A stretch of 64,000 bases of DNA, taken from Hysterangium stoloniferum (taxonomy: Eukaryota; Basidiomycota; Agaricomycetes; Hysterangiales; Hysterangiaceae). Below are positions 1-10,800 of this stretch, in pieces (the first letter of the stretch is position 1; the number at the start of each line of letters is the position of its first letter). The notes below the pieces were generated by a model. The model was not told the DNA's origin. It was given only the letters and a program-made list of their open reading frames with translations, and made no database searches. The stretch is taken from the NCBI GenBank assembly GCA_015178975.1, contig WHVD01000022.1:682001-746000 (forward strand), in the 5' to 3' direction. Made by a program: the position numbers and the translations under genes.

Positions 1-294
1 CCATCTCTCGCAACATCCACCCCATCTCTCACAACATCCACCCCATCTCTCACAACATCCACCCCATCTCTCACAACATCCACCCCATCTCTCGCAACAT
101 CCACCCCATCTCTCGCAACATCCACCCCATCTCTCACAACATCCACCCCATCTCTCGCAACATCCACCCCATCTCTCACAACATCCACCCCATCTCTCAC
201 AACATCCACCCCATCTCTCACAACATCCACCCCATCTCTCGCAACATCCACCCCATCTCTCACAACATCCACCCCATCTCTCACAACATCTGTC
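1..294. repeat. 21-bp minisatellite, 14 copies
   Basis: Fourteen head-to-tail copies of a 21-bp unit run from the window edge to 294. Units differ mainly by one G/A site (CTCGCAA or CTCACAA) and the last unit is diverged. The unit length is a multiple of three, and one frame reads the heptapeptide P-S-L-T/A-T-S-T. The array may continue to the left of the window. It directly abuts a Ty3-type gag relic and reads in the same phase, so it could be an expanded repeat from the gag N-terminal region. That link is inference. Confidence 0.9.
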
Positions 295-297
295 TGA

Positions 298-1640
298 ATG
301 TCGTGTCATCTGAAAGGTTCGAAACTGAGTGACTTCAACAGAAATAGAGACCATGGCCGCAATTTTCTTCACTCTTGCTACACCTACATGATGCTGTGTC
401 CTGAAGATTTCCCAGACGACAACACGTGCATCCTTTGGGTCTTGACTTTCATGAAAACTGGCCGAGCTGCAACTTGGGCAAGCGAGGCGATCCTGTGACA
501 CCATGCTAACGGCACTATGTTCACGGACTGGGGTGACTTTCAGACCCAATTTGAAGCAGAATTCTACCCGCAATTTGAACAAGAAGCTGTCACTAGTCGA
601 CTCAACTCTACAGCGTATTTTCAAGGTACCCAGCATATCGACCTCTACATCGACAACTTTTGAGAGATGGCCACAAGGCAGAGTACACCGGCACCCCCAC
701 TGTCATGGCATTCAGTGTGAAGAGTGATGGAAGTTCTAACCGTTCTATATACAAAGAATATCGACCATTTAGGTATGACACCAGGATGTATTGACTGTCT
801 AAGTCTAATACAGACTGAATGCATATTGACTGCTTAGTTCAATACGGTAGAGAGAGGTAGCTATCTAAAGTAAGGTAGAGAGCTAGAACGAATAAGTAGA
901 ATCGACTGTTAAGTGCGATTCTGAACGACTGCTCGAGTGCAAAGTAGAGTAACTAGAGAGTCGAACAATAGAGTAGCGTGGATGTAGTCCACACGGGTTG
1001 AGATAAGGATTGAGTTTTGACTGGTACAGTTCGAAACTCTGATTGAATAGATAGCTAAAGCCTGTCTGTGACGGTCGAGATGATATACCAATCACAACTT
1101 ACAGGACACTAACGGGTGTCTGGGTAAGTCATGGTTGCGGTGTAAAAGTGACTGAGTTTTAAACTACGGGTGCTAGAATACATAAGTCTGGCATGTATGC
1201 ACCCACAAGAGTCAATGTACCGCATACATAGGTCATCGAACTAATTATAGATATATAATAAAAGAGAGAAAACAGAAATAAAAAAGGGAATATAATAAGA
1301 GCTCATCTGACTATATTTCCTGAGTGTATTTCACCATACCTCTCACATTCAGAGCCGGTCTAAACCACGGCGTCGAACGACAAGTCGCGACCATGACAGT
1401 CAGTCACCCAGGCAATAGCAACCTCAACGGCTGGTTTGAGACAGCGCACATTGCAGCGCAAGCCCAGGCAGCCAGTGACACTTTCCAGCAGTCACTCCAA
1501 TGGCAGAGCTTACCCCCGAGAACACCAGTAAGGGGACAAATCATTCATACTTTATATCCCCCAGATTATGCTCTATTGTCTATTCCCTTTTATTACCCCA
1601 CTATTACAGGACACTTGATTCTTTATAGAGTACATTGAAC
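298..1640 (+). mobile_element. Ty3/gypsy-type gag relic, broken
   Basis: Translated pieces resemble the Gag (retrotrans_gag) region of fungal Ty3/gypsy elements. One piece has residues like NFLHSCYTYM and WVLTFMKTGRAA near the start, another FEAEFYPQFEQEA, and a later one FRAGLNHGVERQVATM. The relic is old and broken and is split by an insertion at 716-1347. No pol region or LTR pair of its own is visible in the window. It is treated as a fossil. Confidence 0.7.
716..1347. mobile_element. Solo LTR inserted in gag relic
   Basis: A 632-bp segment starts TGTGAAGAG and ends CCTCTCACA, giving imperfect inverted TG...CA termini. It is flanked by a 5-bp direct repeat, TTCAG, at 711-715 and 1348-1352. 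The gag-like reading stops at its left edge and resumes at its right edge. No coding capacity was seen. Such a structure is typical of a solo LTR left by recombination of a full element. The family is not identified, but the ends resemble those of the solo LTR at 51715-59640. Confidence 0.7.
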
Positions 1641-2420
1641 TGATGTATGAGGGTGCTTAAGGTGTGGGAAAATGCACTGTGTGCTGTATAGCTAACATGT
1701 CACACCTGGTAGAGTTTCCTTAGACTTTTCTCTTTGGATTTCCTCTATCAGGTGAGTAGATAGTTATCTTGTATTTAGACACTTATATATATCTTTGGAT
1801 TTCCTCTATCAGTGTGATATTCATCACTAGGGTTGCCCTTACAGCCTTTTTTCTGAAAAAGGAGTCCAATGCTCTATCAAAATGTGCAAATACTCAATTC
1901 ACTGCAAGGTAAAATAATTTGAGTATTTGATATTAATCAGTGGCAGCCTGAATAGACTGAGAACCCCTGAAGTCAAGAGTTTACTTGAATATATGCACCC
2001 TACTTTGCAAAGAAGGCTTTGAGAGCTGCTTGTGCAAGCTTGTTCTTTTTCTGTGACAACAACTATTAAAATAAGAATAACAATTTACTGATTCCAAAGC
2101 TAGATTTAACTTCAATTCTAGCTAGTTTATATATATTTTATACTATTTATCAAACAGTAAAAATATTTATAAACAGGTCAAAGATTAGATATAGAATAAA
2201 ACACTTATTTGGCTAATATATGCTTTATTTACACTAACCTACAGGGTCTACTGTGATACTAACTTATCAGGATCTTAATGTAGTCTTAAGGATCTTGCAA
2301 GGATATTCTCAGTATTTATTTATGCTCAAACACTTAAAATATTATGTGAATATGCTTTACTGATTCACAATAAATGAGCAACGGAACAGGGATTATTTGT
2401 AATGTAATAAACAGTCAAAT
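1641..2420. other. AT-rich gene-free stretch
   Basis: No gene was recognised. The sequence is AT-rich. A 20-bp string, CTTTGGATTTCCTCTATCAG, occurs twice (near 1733 and 1792), a local duplication of unknown meaning. Confidence 0.5.
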
Positions 2421-2649
2421 TACTCAACTAGAGGTGACTGAAGTCTTAGACTACAAATAACAATGTAAAGAAAACTAATAATCAGTACTCAATTAAGAGG
2501 TGACTATAGTATAAGATTATTTATATATTATTGGTTGATAGCCAACAACTCTAACTGAGGTGGAAATAATATATAAAAGCCAACTATTCAACTAAGAAGT
2601 GGCAAGGGGGAACAAATTAAAGTCAACAACTCAGATTGAGGTGACAAGG
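2421..2649. repeat. Degenerate CAACAACTC...GAGGTGRCAAGG repeats
   Basis: About five degenerate copies of a unit like CAACAACTCAGATTGAGGTG, often followed by ACAAGG, lie here at irregular spacing. Three more copies lie at 4379-4475, on the other side of the solo LTR at 2655-4363. The copies next to the two LTR edges are almost identical, so the array was one tract before the LTR inserted. The origin of the repeat is unknown. Confidence 0.55.
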
Positions 2650-2780
2650 GGAACTGTTAAAGGTGCATACACGGAGGGTTTCTGGAGAAACCCGTGGGAA
2701 ATCCAGTAGGACTTGGCTTCAGCTTATAGGCTGCACCCTCATGAGATCGTGTTGTCCAATTTCAAACGGGCAGAGTTTGT

Positions 2781-3723
2781 GGGTCAAGAGGTTGTGGGTC
2801 GAGAGGTCATGGGTCGAGAGGTCATGGGTCGAGAGGTCATGGGTCGAGAGGTCATGGGTCGAGAGGTCATGGGTCGAGAGGTCATGGGTCGAGAGGTCAT
2901 GGGTCGAGAGGTCATGGGTCGAGAGGTCATGGGTCGAGAGGTCATGGGTCGAGAGGTCATGGGTCGAGAGGTCATGGGTCGAGAGGTCATGGGTCGAGAG
3001 GTCATGGGTCGAGAGGTCATGGGTCGAGAGGTCATGGGTCGAGAGGTCATGGGTCGAGAGGTCATGGGTCGAGAGGTCATGGGTCGAGAGGTCATGGGTC
3101 GAGAGGTCATGGGTCGAGAGGTCATGGGTCGAGAGGTCATGGGTCGAGAGGTCATGGGTCGAGAGGTCATGGGTCGAGAGGTCATGGGTCGAGAGGTCAT
3201 GGGTCGAGAGGTCATGGGTCGAGAGGTCATGGGTCGAGAGGTCATGGGTCGAGAGGTCATGGGTCGAGAGGTCATGGGTCGAGAGGTCATGGGTCGAGAG
3301 GTCATGGGTCGAGAGGTCATGGGTCGAGAGGTCATGGGTCGAGAGGTCATGGGTTAAGAGGTCATGGGTTGAGAGTGTTAGAGTATGGTGACATACGATT
3401 AGTATTACACCATACCTCATCTTGTGACTGCCTATTTCCGTGAACCGGTTCATCATGTGATTGTTATATATAGTTTAGTGTTCACTTAGTTCCGTGCTGC
3501 ACACACACATTCGCTGCACAGACCAGTGCACAGACCATGTATTCTAGTATATAGTTACAGCCAGATGAGAGTAGGACCTCATCTGGATACCTAGTTATAT
3601 CACCGGTCTTTAGTTCTACCCGCTCAACTCTAAGTGGCTTTCGCTCCTAGTATTGAGAGTCCTTGTACTGTGATCCCCAGGTATCCTGACATCGAACAGA
3701 GAGGTCATGGGTCAAAAGGTCAG
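2781..3723. repeat. 15-bp minisatellite, about 41 units, split by a solo LTR
   Basis: The unit is GGGTCGAGAGGTCAT. From 2796 to 3350 there are 37 consecutive identical units, with slightly diverged units at both edges (2781-2795, 3351-3375 and 3704-3723). The array is interrupted at 3376-3698 by a solo LTR. The near-perfect identity indicates recent expansion or strong homogenisation. Because 15 is divisible by three and the unit has no stop, several frames on both strands are open. These are not genes. Confidence 0.95.
3376..3698. mobile_element. Solo LTR inside the 15-bp minisatellite
   Basis: A 323-bp segment starts TGTTAGA and ends TCGAACA. It is flanked by the 5-bp direct repeat GAGAG at 3371-3375 and 3699-3703. 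GAGAG is part of the minisatellite unit, and the unit resumes in phase on the right. The TGTTAGAGTATG start is shared with the insert at 46674. It is non-coding, and the family is not identified. Confidence 0.8.
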
Positions 3724-4574
3724 GGAGTCGAGATAGATAAGTCGGAGGTTGAGTGATAAATGTGTCGGAGCCCATGGGTTCTGACTAGTGAGAGTGGTGT
3801 AATTCAAAGAGGAGTTTAGAGCAGAAAATGTACTAGATTACTGGGGAGAATCTAAGCTGATTTTCTGACTGGATTGTATGTACAACATCTGCCAGACTAT
3901 ATAGACTGTGGAATGAATAACATACCAAATCCAATAATAATGAAAATGAAACTAACAAACATAAAACAAGATAAGTAAACACCAAACTTGGTGTTAGGAA
4001 TGGGACAGAATGGAAGCGGAGTCCGAATCATGACAGGTCATAAAGCCATAATAGGAACGGAGTGGGAGTGGAGTCCGAATCGTGACAGGTCATTGACTAT
4101 AACAGGAATGGGGCTCAGTTAGAGGGATGACGGGTTTTCCAAGTGGGGTCCGGTGACTGATGCATGGGACAGAGTCAGACATAGACAGGGATGGAGTCCG
4201 GCAGGTATTCCAGTGACTGATACATGAAGTAATGAAGTCAAATATGGACAAGTCTGACGTACGGAGTCCAGTGGGAATTCTGGTAAACTGACAATTGGTG
4301 TGTATAGGGTGCAGGTGCATATAAGTTAGTGCCCAGAATCCAGCGGGAATTCTGGTCGTAACAGGAACAACAGATCAGTCAACAACTCAGATTGAGGTGA
4401 CAAAGGATCTGATTGGGCCAACAACTCTGATAGAGGTGGCAAGGATTTCCAACAGCTCTGATAGAGGTGGAATTAGATGTCCAACTGCCCAGATTGGTGC
4501 CTTTTAGTGTAAACAAATGACTGATATGATATAAGAATGAAATCATAAATGATGTCCAAGTGTGACAAGTTGGA

Positions 4575-4643
4575 AGTCCAGTCAAAGCGTCAAAGTCCAG
4601 TCAAAGCGTCAAAGTCCAGTCAAAGCGTCAAAGTCCAGTCAAA
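4575..4643. repeat. 19-bp tandem repeat, about 3.6 copies
   Basis: The unit AGTCCAGTCAAAGCGTCAA is repeated head to tail with essentially no differences. It overlaps a 67-codon open frame that has no recognisable similarity. It is a simple tandem duplication. Confidence 0.9.
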
Positions 4644-5324
4644 AGAGTTAGGACTGAATGAACCAGAACTGAGGAAACAAGAAAGAGAAACTGAATTTGC
4701 AATTTTTACCGACACCCACCATTACAGAGTTAGTCAATATATCTCAGTCTAAGGAACCTGAAATACTAGTGATTGACGCACCAACCTTTTCTATGGAATC
4801 ACTTATTTATGGAAAGTGTTTTCAAGAGGCGCATGTAGATGGCTAACGACTTTTTTGGAAAGTGGTCAGGACCGCATACATGTAGGACCTCCACTCCAAA
4901 CATTTGAAAACTGGGAACGAGCCAAACGACCGTTAATCCATGTAGGAATTTGTAATGATAGCTCCGTTTTCAATTTTCTATTGCACAGTGCAAATTAATG
5001 GAACCTCTTATTGGCAGTATGTCTTCATTGCAGCTCATTACATTCTTTGCTTTCTCTAGAGCTTGGAAGAATATTCCAACCCTCAGATGAAGAGAGAGAA
5101 AGAGCTGAAAGGGGCGCAGCAGGTGCTACCGGTCCTTTGTTGACCCCATAAATGAAATGTATGGCGTAGTATTCATGAATTATCCAATTACAGTAGTCGA
5201 AGAGAAGATATTACTACATGCCGTTCCAAAAGAGAACTATAGAATGTATTAGCTACAAAGCGTCCTGAGCGTTTTTCATGAAAAGAAAGACAACAAAATC
5301 AATATACTGCCTATCTTCGGATGC
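4644..5324. other. Gene-free flank between repeats and first host gene
   Basis: No gene was recognised. A short open frame at 4816-4998 has no family resemblance and no introns, and was not accepted. The right part is probably the 3' flank of the minus-strand gene that ends at 5325. Confidence 0.4.
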
Positions 5325-7800
5325 CTAATCGATGCAGAGTCGCTTTCCACTCCGGATTGCAGGCAGAGCACCGCCAGACATCTTGAATCGCCCCCCCCTC
5401 TCCTTATCAGCACTTTTCTCTTTATCACCTTCCCTGCTCTTGTCAGGCCCGTCTTCTTCTTCCCCGTGACCTTTCTTCGCTTTGTGAGATCCACGACGGG
5501 ATAATAAGCGGCCTAGAACAGACGATCCCGTGCGCTGACTGTTTCCGGGACTGACGCCAGTTCCGTTGACATTAGTGGGTGATTGGGGATTCTTTTCACT
5601 ATTGGCATTCGGGATGGGGGGTTCTCGTACTATGGCATCAGAAGCTGTTATGGTTTTAACGGCAGTCAGTGGAACATGTGGAGGCGATAAGGCATCTTTA
5701 TCCCCTGCAGCTGTGGCGGTCGCCGTCGTAAGCAATTGAGGAGTCGAAGGTATTTCAGGGGAACCCAATTGGGATAAAAAACTGACTAGTACCCATCCTT
5801 CTGACTCTGGCTTGTTCCCGTCTACTGAAGAATTTGCCTCACGGCCACTCACTCCACCAACTGCTTTATTAGCAGCTTTTGCGTCATGTGCCGGATCAAT
5901 CGTGCCCATCATGCCTTTCTCACTCTTACGATTAGAACACCCATCCCTATATGCCAATTCGGGCTGCATAATCTGCGGAGAATGAGAAACGACAGCATTA
6001 TGTCGAGGTTCGTTATAGACCGGGGTATCTTGGTGCGGCATAGTGTTTTCGAAAGTGCTATTCTCCAAATTTTGATCATTGGTATCCAGCGATGGCGTGC
6101 TCATCCAACTACCTGGCAGGAGTGGTCCAGTAGTTTCAGTTGCAACGGTAAAGACCGATGTTCGATTATCTTGGACTTCTTCTGGGAACGCAGAAGGCGG
6201 AGCTCGTCTCAGTACATTGTCGGTATGTCTATCCCCAGTTATATCTCCATATTCACGACGCGGGATCCATGTAATGGGAACATCGAAACTTTGACCTGTT
6301 ACATCACTAAATGTGCTGTTTGTATAGCTGTCTGAACCATATAAAGGCCTGAAGGTAGTTGGTGCAAGAAGTGGTGGCGTCAGTTGAGCCACACTGCCGA
6401 GATCGCCGACAGGAACACCACGGAGCGTCTGATCATCTCCCACCCCGACTCCGGACGGCGCTTCCTCCTCTATATTCGTCCGCTCTACGGGCTCGGGTAA
6501 GGATATAAGTGAGTGTGATGGTGCTCGTCTTATCGATGTCTCAGGTCTCATAGTGGGAGCGATGACAGGAAGGTGGTCTGAGAGAGTAGATTCCTCTGAC
6601 GAGAGAGGCAACATCGGTCTCGCATTGGGTGGTGTCTTCTTCGTTAGAACAGCGATATCCTCACTTAATGATTTTTGATGGCCGTCCTTCCCGTTGTGAG
6701 ACTTGTTGAGACGTCCCGGAACGCTCACAGTGTTTTCTGTGGCACTCCGTACATGTTGATGGTTCTGTCCGTGAGAGTTCATTCCCGGATGAGAGACTTC
6801 TAAATCCCCCGATCCTTCTTTATGGTCGTCAACGATAGGTTCATATATGGTCGGTTTAAGAGGAGAACCAAGTTTTATAGGACTGCTCGGACGAACAGGA
6901 AGGTCGGTCGGTTGTGTGGAATGAGGACCGGAAAATATCCAAAGATCCTTGTTGCGAGCATGCCTGGAGCACAAAGAAATGGACGTAACAAGCTTCCACG
7001 AGTGTTTATCCAAGGACGTCAATATCGTTAGTATATGAGAAAGAGCGTCGTCTGCGAAAGTATCTTCTTGGAACCCTGATGAAACAAATCCAAATTTTGG
7101 GCCAACGTTAAAAATGAGGATAACACGACTTACAGGAATACCCTTTTAATTTAAATTCGTAGCAATTTTCTCCTAGCTTTTTCTCTGAAGAGACGCCTCG
7201 TGGCCAAGCGCTTCGGATGGATTGAAGGATAGCAGGAGTTGCGTATAGTGGTGAACACACCACTTTCAGAGTATTAGATGAAGAAAACGAAAGGGCAAAC
7301 GGAACCTGATGGGGCAGATCTAATTGGGCGGAAATTGGGCCGTCTAAATTAGAGGACGTAACAGGCCTGGAAAAGGCGAGGAAAACACGATCGTTATGCT
7401 CCCGCCCATAGTCCATGTGGCAAATAAAAGAGAAACCATAGTAAAATAATATGGAAAACACCTGAACAAGTACAACTTCTGTGCTTAAGGCCTTGGGGCT
7501 AGACCAAGGTTTGCCAACAAGGATTATCTCGCAGAGTTTGTGCTCTGTGTTCTCGCGAAAAGAGCGAAGGCCTATAATAGCACGCAAACGTGCCCTAAGC
7601 TCAGTTACTAAGTGTTGAGGGAAGTTAGATAGTCGAATAGCATTGTTGGAGCTGAAGGCAAGGAGTGCGAAAGAAGAATATTCTCGATTTGGTTGTGGTG
7701 CGAATTCTTTACGAGGAATGAAGCTTGGACCAGCAGGCGATGAAGGGAACGGGGAAGTTACTGGGACATTGATCTTTTGAATGGTCGTATTCGTGGACAT
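5325..7800 (-). CDS. Conserved fungal protein of unknown function, 805 aa
   Basis: The gene has two exons on the minus strand, 7800-7134 and 7075-5325, joined by a 58-nt GT-AG intron (donor GTAAGT, acceptor ATCAG). Splicing joins GYS to WFQEDTF in frame and gives 805 codons plus a stop. The N-terminal 230 residues look folded, with motifs such as SNNAIRLSNFPQHLV and a later MDYGREHNDRVFLAFSRP. I believe this type of sequence is conserved in basidiomycete hypothetical proteins, but I cannot name a domain. The remaining C-terminal part is low-complexity and rich in Ser, Pro and Thr, with a short motif EGWVLVSF, a basic patch LSRRGSHKAKKGHG and a final charged Lys/Glu tail. It is probably a cytoplasmic or nuclear scaffold-like protein, since no signal peptide or membrane segment is seen. 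The start was chosen as the first Met before the conserved part (MSTNTTIQ). The function is unknown. Confidence 0.75.
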
Positions 7801-10800
7801 GATGAAAGAGTCGTTATCAGACCCTTTGAATCTGGAGTTCGTCAAATAATCTTTTTCGGCGACAATTACGTCATACCTTAATGTATAACCCTCAAGAACA
7901 ATTAAGTACAATGGTGTACGATGGGTGGATACAGTAGGGTACTAGATAAGTATCGTAGAGTACGATGGGGACGGGATTATGAACCCTGCCTGAAGTATGA
8001 TTGCAATCTAGTGGCGTTGAATATTCGGAGAATTAAAAAATAAAAATAAAGAAATAGAGCGTCATATCACGTGAATGTGCTGGGCTACGGTAGGGCATGC
8101 ACGTAATGCGCAGCAGAGAGCGAGTATGGCCGGAAACGGTCTGCAATTAATTCCCTGTCTTCTGGACTTGCCATTGTTCAAGCTTGGCCTGCTTCATTTA
8201 CTCAATTTTTTCCCACTGATCTCCTTAATATTCCTGTCTTGTCAGGTCCGGGTACGGCTTGAGGCGCGAGCGTTTAGGTGGTTATATTACATACACGAAA
8301 AAATTTAGAGCTCTGTCTCCACTGTGCGCATCAGCTTTACTCTTATCTCGGTCAGCTCTTCATTGCTAGTTTCTGTCGTTTCTTTCATCCAGAATTTGGA
8401 GATAAGTATCTAAGGAAATTATACCTTTTATATAGACTACCCTAGACTATCTATATCCATCATAATGACCAGTAAAAAGGGGACTAAATTTTAAACTTTC
8501 GAATATCTATCGAAAATATAGGTATATATCTACGAAAATAGAGGCATTTCCACTGCAATTCGAGGGGGAATCAATTAATCCACTGATATCAAGGAGAATT
8601 AGCATCGATAGCTTGACAATAACAGTAATTTACAAACATAAAATGAAGACACTTTTTAGGTAAAGCTTTTTAGTCCATTTGTATCTATTAGGGTGTTGCC
8701 CATTTAAAATAATACATTCTGGGTTTGATCTACAATCCACTACTAACCATTGTTCCCATTGGCCGTGCTGTGCGAGTCTCCTTGAGAGTCGCGTGTATGG
8801 TGTTTGGTATAGTGCTATGTTTTGGTTGGTGTGGTCGATACTACTGCCCTGCCTGTCATTGTTCCATTGAATTCTTCCCATCCCAGATCCCAAGTAAAGC
8901 CTATAAACATTTTCATGCAAATATTTCGTCAACCACTTCCGGATCGTGGACAAAGGTAGTCTTTGAAATTGCGATGTCTCTAGCGCTTTCTTATAGCAAC
9001 AAATGTTTAATTTTACTCCTTTTATCCCTTGTAGAATACTATGAATGACCTGAGTTTCTTCATTCCGCGAACAAATAGTGATGATATTATACGTACCTGT
9101 CCCTAGGTTTTCAAAGGTGCTCCCCCCTTTTTCTTCACCTTAAAACAAGTTATGCAAAGCACCACAAATGATCGTTGGAGCTCTCAGGTTCACGCTCTGC
9201 TAGACTGGAATATGATATAGTTTCATATTGCCGAAAGTTAGAGGATAATGATGCCACTGATAGCCATAATCGTACTATTTCCCCTTAATCCCATCAATGT
9301 ACTATAATACAATCGCGCACAATGCTTGTTTGAAAATCTCGACCGTTGACATTGCCTACGACAAAGTATACCGAACTGAGTACCCCCATCTGGAGCGATC
9401 AAGCGGAGGAGAACAGAATGGAACCCAGGTTAGTCATGTAATTGAAAGGAGATGAACGCGAAACTGGGTGGAGGAGAGTCAATCATATCTGTGATCGGTT
9501 AGGTCGGCATGTGGACGCTAGGGTGGTGACAGTATGTTGTTAAGAACTTTACTGTCAGGGCGATGTGTGATTGATGAAAACGGCTCCGTGACGTGTGAGA
9601 AGGTGCATTATGATGTTGATATATTTGTCAAAACCCGAAGAATCAGTCTTCTTGGTAATTCTCGGTGCCAAAGAAGGTCCCCTACCAGGCGGAGATGATC
9701 TTCAACTATCTTCTTCACGCCCATTTATCTCAGTACAGAAGAGGGACCTCTGTGGGGTCGCAAAGAAACCCCCCCATATCAGACCAGAACTCTGGATAAA
9801 TTTACAGTGGGAGACTCCCTATTAAGCCTATCATCTCGGAGTCGAAGGATGGTCGCAAATCCCCGCGATTCATTGACATTCTAACAATTGACGTTCGACT
9901 ACCGATTTGAACATTGACGAGTGTTCGGCCTTAATCGCTGGACACCAGAGCACAGAACTGGTCTAGCGCAAGGAGGGAGAGTTGTCAAGTTAGTAGGTCA
10001 GTTAACCACAAAAAGTAAAAAAGTAAAGTCAATTGGATAGTATCAAACGGCTCAGTGCGATGTTTATGAATTAATGGAAACACCACCTAATCGAGGCGTG
10101 TACCAGATGTGCATCTGCCATTCTTCATACACAATGGCGCTGTAGAGGGACGATTTCAGGGGGTGTTGAACATAACAACGTCTCCGTCACCGGTAGAGGT
10201 CTGAATGAAATTCAATCCTGCCAAAAATAGGCCCTGTAGGGCGGAAGATATCTAAGCGAGTTAGAACCTCGAAAGCTGACAAAGATATTTAGCACCCACG
10301 GTGGCACCGTCCAATTAAGGACCTACGGGCTCTGGGAACAGATCAGCTTCAAACGGGGGACAATGGAATAGAGAATGTCCGTCCGTACCTGATCCAATGT
10401 GAAGATCACCGGATTGCAAATGGAACCGAGGCGGCCGGCTGTGAAGATGTTTCCAACGAGGAAAAGGGATGCAGTTCTTACTTTGACTTTAATGATGTAG
10501 TAGAGAGGAAGCATCCGGTACATAGCAATGCTCACTTACTATGGTAAAAGACTAGTTTGGGAGCCTTTTCTATCCGAAATATAATGAATTTATGTCAAAG
10601 TACTTTTAATTGCTAGGGGCATTCCATGTTCTGTAAATAATCTTTCCCGTGGTTGTTCGGCGCCAATGCTTTCCGGCCAATCGCAAAAACAGACTCGGGA
10701 CGATGCATCGTTAACCAGCGGTTGGGATAAATCCCAGAACAGCGTCTCCGTCAGTGTTGACATTTGAGAGATCTATAGGCTATGTGAAAAAGAGTTCGAT

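Larger units (their letters stand above)
2655..4363 (-). mobile_element. Solo LTR of a Ty3-type element, with internal minisatellite
   Basis: In minus orientation the segment starts TGTTACGACCAGA and ends CTTTAACA. It is flanked by the 5-bp direct repeat GGAAC at 2650-2654 and 4364-4368. The start matches the Ty3-A LTRs in this window (TGTTACGACC), and it holds the shared LTR core near 2706-2745 (GGCTTCAGCTTATAGGCTGC on the plus strand). The LTR is large because it contains the 15-bp minisatellite at 2781-3723, which in turn holds another solo LTR. There is no coding capacity. Confidence 0.75.

Noticed and set aside
1-294. CRISPR-like array (21-bp units; also the 15-bp array)
   Set aside because: Units are directly adjacent without unique spacers and the genome is eukaryotic, so these are minisatellites.
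2663-3456. Several 190-245 codon open frames on both strands in the 15-bp array
   Set aside because: They arise because a 15-bp unit without stops keeps frames open. The encoded pentapeptide repeats carry no gene evidence.
8630-8953. 107-codon minus-strand frame
   Set aside because: No family resemblance, no signal peptide, no introns restoring a conserved protein. An overlapping plus-strand frame of equal length is equally meaningless.
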